DNA of 7,509 nt from DASYSA01 sp036003885 (GTDB lineage Bacteria > Acidobacteriota > Blastocatellia > UBA7656): contig DASYSA010000389.1 in NCBI GenBank assembly GCA_036003885.1, positions 1-7,509 of the forward strand, written 5' to 3'. The notes beneath the pieces were generated by a model. The model searched no databases, was not told the DNA's origin, and was given only the letters and a program-made list of their open reading frames with translations. The stretch's first letter is position 1, and every line of letters begins with the position of its first letter. Position numbers and translations under genes: made by a program. Shown here in pieces: positions 5,440 to 7,509 of this stretch.

Positions 5440-6236
5440 TCTCCCCGCTGTAGTTCGCGAATGAACTCTCCGAGCGCCCGGTTGAACTCTGCAGGCTGCT
5501 CGAGATTTGAAAGGTGACCTGCGCTCGGGACCACGTGCATTCGAGAATGAGGTATCCCGTTGCGCAGAGCCTCGGCTTCCGCGACCGGGGTGAGCGAGTC
5601 TTCGGCTCCGACTGCAATCAGCACCGGGCGATCGATGCCCGCCAGGAGGTAAGTCGAATCCATGCGTTCCGCCATGGCGCGCTGAGCGGCGGCGATCCCA
5701 GCCGGCGAATTCGCTTCGATCATCGATCGAATTCGCCTCGCGATCTCCGGTTTGTGCTGGAGCGTGGACGGTCCGAGCAACTGGGGCCCCATCTCATCTG
5801 CTATTGCACTTGCGCCCTCGGTCTCTGCTTTCTTCGCAGAGTTCAGCCGACTCTCGCGAGCTTTGTGAGTATCCGCACTCGCTCGCGTATCAGCCAGCAT
5901 CATCGCCCGAACGGCGCCAGGATACTTCCGGTAAAATGCGAGTGACACATAGCCGCCCATCGAGAGGCCAACCAATGCCGCTTCCTCGATTTCAAGAGCC
6001 GCCATCAATCCGAGAACATCGGATGCCATTTGATCCATTGAGTAAGGGCCCGGCGGTACATCCGAGTTGCCGAAGCCGCGGAGGTCCAGGGTTATCGTCC
6101 GGCAGAAATGTCTGAGGTCCGCGACCTGGTCATCCCACATCGTCTGATTCAATGGAAACGCGTGGATAAAAACTACTGGCAGTCCTGAGCCTTCATCTCT
6201 GTAGTCAATATTGATTTCGTTAACTTCAATTTTCAT
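5427..6236 (-). CDS. Alpha/beta-fold hydrolase
   Basis: A 269-residue alpha/beta hydrolase, probably cytoplasmic as no signal peptide is seen. Catalytic features are all present: oxyanion segment FIHAFPLN (23-30), nucleophile elbow GLSMGG with S92 (90-95), acid D213 in VGAEDSLTP (209-217) and base H241 in SAGHLSNLEQP (238-248). The segment LDLRGFGNSD (50-59) after strand 4 is typical of the enol-lactonase/esterase/haloperoxidase-like branch, as is the helical cap region (about 120-195). Substrate is unknown. An ATG at 6257 would add seven residues, but AGGAGG (6250-6245) eight bases before the ATG at 6236 and the usual MKIEVNEINIDY start favour 6236. The C-terminal residues (about GESTE) are encoded partly by the heptad repeat. 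The gene converges with the PPOX gene; a functional link is not shown. Confidence 0.92.
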   Translation of the reverse strand: MKIEVNEINIDYRDEGSGLPVVFIHAFPLNQTMWDDQVADLRHFCRTITLDLRGFGNSDVPPGPYSMDQMASDVLGLMAALEIEEAALVGLSMGGYVSLAFYRKYPGAVRAMMLADTRASADTHKARESRLNSAKKAETEGASAIADEMGPQLLGPSTLQHKPEIARRIRSMIEANSPAGIAAAQRAMAERMDSTYLLAGIDRPVLIAVGAEDSLTPVAEAEALRNGIPHSRMHVVPSAGHLSNLEQPAEFNRALGEFIRELQRGESTE

Positions 6237-6244
6237 GGGTTGAA

Positions 6245-6250
6245 CCTCCT
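6245..6250 (-). promoter_or_regulatory. Shine-Dalgarno site that decides the hydrolase start
   Basis: AGGAGG on the minus strand lies eight bases before the ATG at 6236 and downstream of the alternative ATG at 6257, so the shorter protein is the likely one. Confidence 0.8.
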
Positions 6251-6328
6251 GCCACATCTTTGAAATGAGCCGCGCCTTGAAATGTTAGCAGAATTCGATC
6301 GCGCGATTCACGTTGCTCGCCATTCATT

Positions 6329-6352
6329 TTCTCCAAATTGTTCTCCAAATTG
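6329..6352. repeat. Two tandem exact copies of a 12-base unit upstream of the hydrolase
   Basis: On the minus strand CAATTTGGAGAA occurs twice head to tail. Each copy contains GGAG, and the copy nearer the hydrolase stands just before an ATG (6327) that opens a 33-codon frame reaching the hydrolase start. Role unknown; it may be a duplicated leader ribosome site or part of the promoter region. Confidence 0.7.
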
Positions 6353-6416
6353 CGCTGGCAAAAATCAACACTTAGCCTTCCAGGGATGTTTGTAAGAAAT
6401 TCGCAAGAAGTCTTCC

Positions 6417-6475
6417 TAACTTGCTGCATGCCCGAAAGGTAAAGGTCCTCAGAGCGTCGCCGGAGCGGCAAGTTA
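6417..6475. other. Eight-base inverted repeat enclosing 43 bases in the hydrolase/3D-protein intergenic region
   Basis: TAACTTGC (6417-6424) and GCAAGTTA (6468-6475) are perfect complements and could close a multi-branched RNA on either strand; inside is a small GCCG-GAG-CGGC stem (6459-6469) that would compete with the closing arm. I do not recognise a known riboswitch. It lies upstream of the predicted start site of the 3D-domain gene, so if it is an RNA leader it would belong to the hydrolase transcript. The remainder of 6258-6510 holds no gene I can support. Confidence 0.3.
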
Positions 6476-6510
6476 CGTGAATGGGTACTAGCAAATGGGC
6501 TAGGCCTGCG

Positions 6511-6519
6511 TGTTATACT
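6511..6519 (+). promoter_or_regulatory. Extended -10 promoter for the 3D-domain gene
   Basis: TGTTATACT is an extended -10 element (TGn followed by TATACT, five of six consensus bases). There is no good -35 box 17 bases upstream, which extended -10 promoters can tolerate. The transcript would begin near 6526, giving a leader of about 114 bases before the ATG at 6640. The leader contains no recognised riboswitch. Confidence 0.55.
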
Positions 6520-6639
6520 CGCGATCCTTTTGAGAAGCGCGCTGTTTGTAGTTCTGAGTAAGGCGTAGTGATCGACCCCGACGTCTTGGACCCTCTCGGC
6601 GGACAGCGCATTTTGTTTAACCGAATATTGGAGCCACGA

Positions 6640-7347
6640 ATGAATCGAGTAATCTGCAGGAGATTCACGAGAGGCCTCTTCTCTTGTTTCTTGCTATTAG
6701 TGCTGTTTGGATTTGGGTATTCACCGAAAGGGACCGCCGTCCCGGCTTTCGCCGCAGACGATCCTCTCCCCATAAATAAGAAAGAATCTTCGGGCGATCC
6801 TCCTCCCGTTAATAAGAAAGAATCTTCGAAGGAAGATCTTAAGGATGGTTCTGGTTCATCGAAAGAACTCGCCGACAGAACACACGCAGTCATCTCTAAG
6901 CAAGTCATAGAAGAAGAGCCCCTGGACACCTCAAAGAGGCCGACGCCGGAAATCCAACCCCGCATCGATACAAGCAAGGGCATCCTGAATCTTCCTTCTG
7001 AGTTGAATACAGAGAATGAGCTTGTTGAGTTTCAAGCGACCGCGTATTGCCTTAAGGGGCGGACGGCTTCAGGGGTGAATACGCGGCCCGGTGTTATTGC
7101 GGCTGACCCACGTGTGTTGCCGCTTGGTACTGTCGTGCACATAAGAGCCGGGCGCTACACCGGGACCTATACGGTTCTGGACACCGGCGGCCTTATCAAG
7201 GGACACACGATCGACATCTTCCTGCCTGATTACGTAGAGGCAAAGAGATTCGGACGGCAGCGAATCAAAGTCAAAGTGCTGAGGCAAGGACGGCGTCCCG
7301 CGCACGTTGGATGTTCCCACGGGGCATCAGTGGCCAAGGCGCTGTAA
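6640..7347 (+). CDS. Secreted 3D-domain protein, probable cell-wall-active enzyme
   Basis: A 235-residue exported protein ending in a 3D domain (named for three Asp), the double-psi-barrel fold shared with the catalytic part of MltA lytic transglycosylases and related to RlpA. A signal peptide is seen: basic MNRVICRRFTRG, hydrophobic stretch LFSCFLLLVLFGFGY (13-27) and AFA-A (36-39) as likely cleavage site. A charged, Ser/Lys/Pro-rich linker (40-125) includes a duplicated 12-residue unit. The 3D domain (about 128-216) begins FQATAYC and has D156 (AADPRVLPLGT), DTGG (181-184) and D192 (GHTIDIF). All three Asp are kept, so peptidoglycan cleavage is plausible but inferred. An upstream in-frame GTG (6568) is less likely: GGAG six bases before the ATG and the signal peptide start there support 6640. 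The gene is a single unit with its own promoter and terminator. Confidence 0.9.
   Translation: MNRVICRRFTRGLFSCFLLLVLFGFGYSPKGTAVPAFAADDPLPINKKESSGDPPPVNKKESSKEDLKDGSGSSKELADRTHAVISKQVIEEEPLDTSKRPTPEIQPRIDTSKGILNLPSELNTENELVEFQATAYCLKGRTASGVNTRPGVIAADPRVLPLGTVVHIRAGRYTGTYTVLDTGGLIKGHTIDIFLPDYVEAKRFGRQRIKVKVLRQGRRPAHVGCSHGASVAKAL
6757..6828 (+). repeat. Tandem 36-base duplication inside the linker of the 3D protein
   Basis: Two adjacent 36-base units (6757-6792 and 6793-6828) encode DDPLPINKKESS and GDPPPVNKKESS (residues 40-63). The last 18 bases of the two units are identical, and the first halves differ at a few positions. The frame is kept, so it looks like a recent in-frame duplication in an unstructured spacer between the signal peptide and the 3D domain. 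Confidence 0.85.
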
Positions 7348-7373
7348 TAAGCAGATAGGTTGGTTTTAGACCG

Positions 7374-7416
7374 AAGCTCGCGGCTGCGATCTTTCTTCGC
7401 AGCCGCGAGCTTTTTT
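7374..7416 (+). terminator. Strong intrinsic terminator after the 3D-domain gene
   Basis: A perfect 16-base-pair, GC-rich stem (7374-7389 with 7397-7412), seven-base loop TCTTTCT, then a run of T to 7416. It starts 26 bases after the stop codon of the 3D-domain gene and fits rho-independent termination on the plus strand. The arms are flanked by few A residues on the other side, so activity from the minus strand is less likely. The last 93 bases of the window (7417-7509) contain no gene I can support, only an 8-base inverted repeat (7437-7444 and 7474-7481). Confidence 0.93.
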
Positions 7417-7509
7417 GGCTCCTGCTCGAGATCTTCGATGCCCGGTTCGCCGTGTTCGCTCGACGGCAGTCATCGGGCATCTCCGCTCTGGATAAGTCGC
7501 CGAGATCTA

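Noticed and set aside
5514..5945. 143-codon plus-strand frame opposite the hydrolase
   Set aside because: It is a shadow of the hydrolase, whose catalytic triad is clear on the minus strand.
6226..6471. 81-codon minus-strand gene upstream of the hydrolase
   Set aside because: It has no recognised motif and no ribosome site at its first ATG; only the shorter 33-codon form is mentioned as a possible leader.
6568..6639. GTG start extending the 3D-domain protein by 24 residues
   Set aside because: The extension lies before a clear signal peptide and a good Shine-Dalgarno at 6640, and has no ribosome site of its own.
7271..7480. 69-codon minus-strand frame over the 3D-gene end and terminator
   Set aside because: It reads through the terminator hairpin and looks like random translation.

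Overview
This window is mostly a conserved bacterial housekeeping cluster on the minus strand, flanked by three separate genes. From right to left the minus-strand genes are rpmH (ribosomal protein L34), rnpA (RNase P protein), yidD, yidC (membrane protein insertase), jag/khpB (RNA-binding KH-R3H protein) and mnmE (tRNA-modifying GTPase, cut by the left edge of the window). The genes are close together: rnpA/yidD overlap by 4 bases and yidC/jag by 1 base. A good -35 box upstream of rpmH suggests one operon. It links ribosome and tRNA maturation to membrane protein insertion, the usual content of this cluster in bacteria. dnaA, often next to rpmH, is not there.

To the right, a plus-strand gene for a small split-barrel flavin/F420-type oxidoreductase (PPOX family) diverges from rpmH. 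It converges on a minus-strand alpha/beta hydrolase gene. Between those two stop codons lies a 105-base element made of seven-base units, folded as a long inverted repeat. A second element of the same design but different sequence fills the jag-mnmE gap. After the hydrolase come about 400 bases of intergenic DNA, an extended -10 promoter, a plus-strand gene for a secreted 3D-domain (RlpA/MltA-type barrel) cell-wall protein, and a strong intrinsic terminator.

The organism is a bacterium of moderately high GC. The long YidC with a large periplasmic domain points to a diderm. The overall look (a 3D-domain secreted protein, a Jag without its N-terminal domain, a YidC with Asn at the groove Arg position, heptad repeats) makes me suspect an Acidobacteriota member such as Blastocatellia, but this is a guess from memory and not proven here.

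I see no defence system, CRISPR array, transposase or new multi-gene system. The most unusual material is the pair of heptad-repeat hairpins, plus sequence oddities in YidC and Jag.
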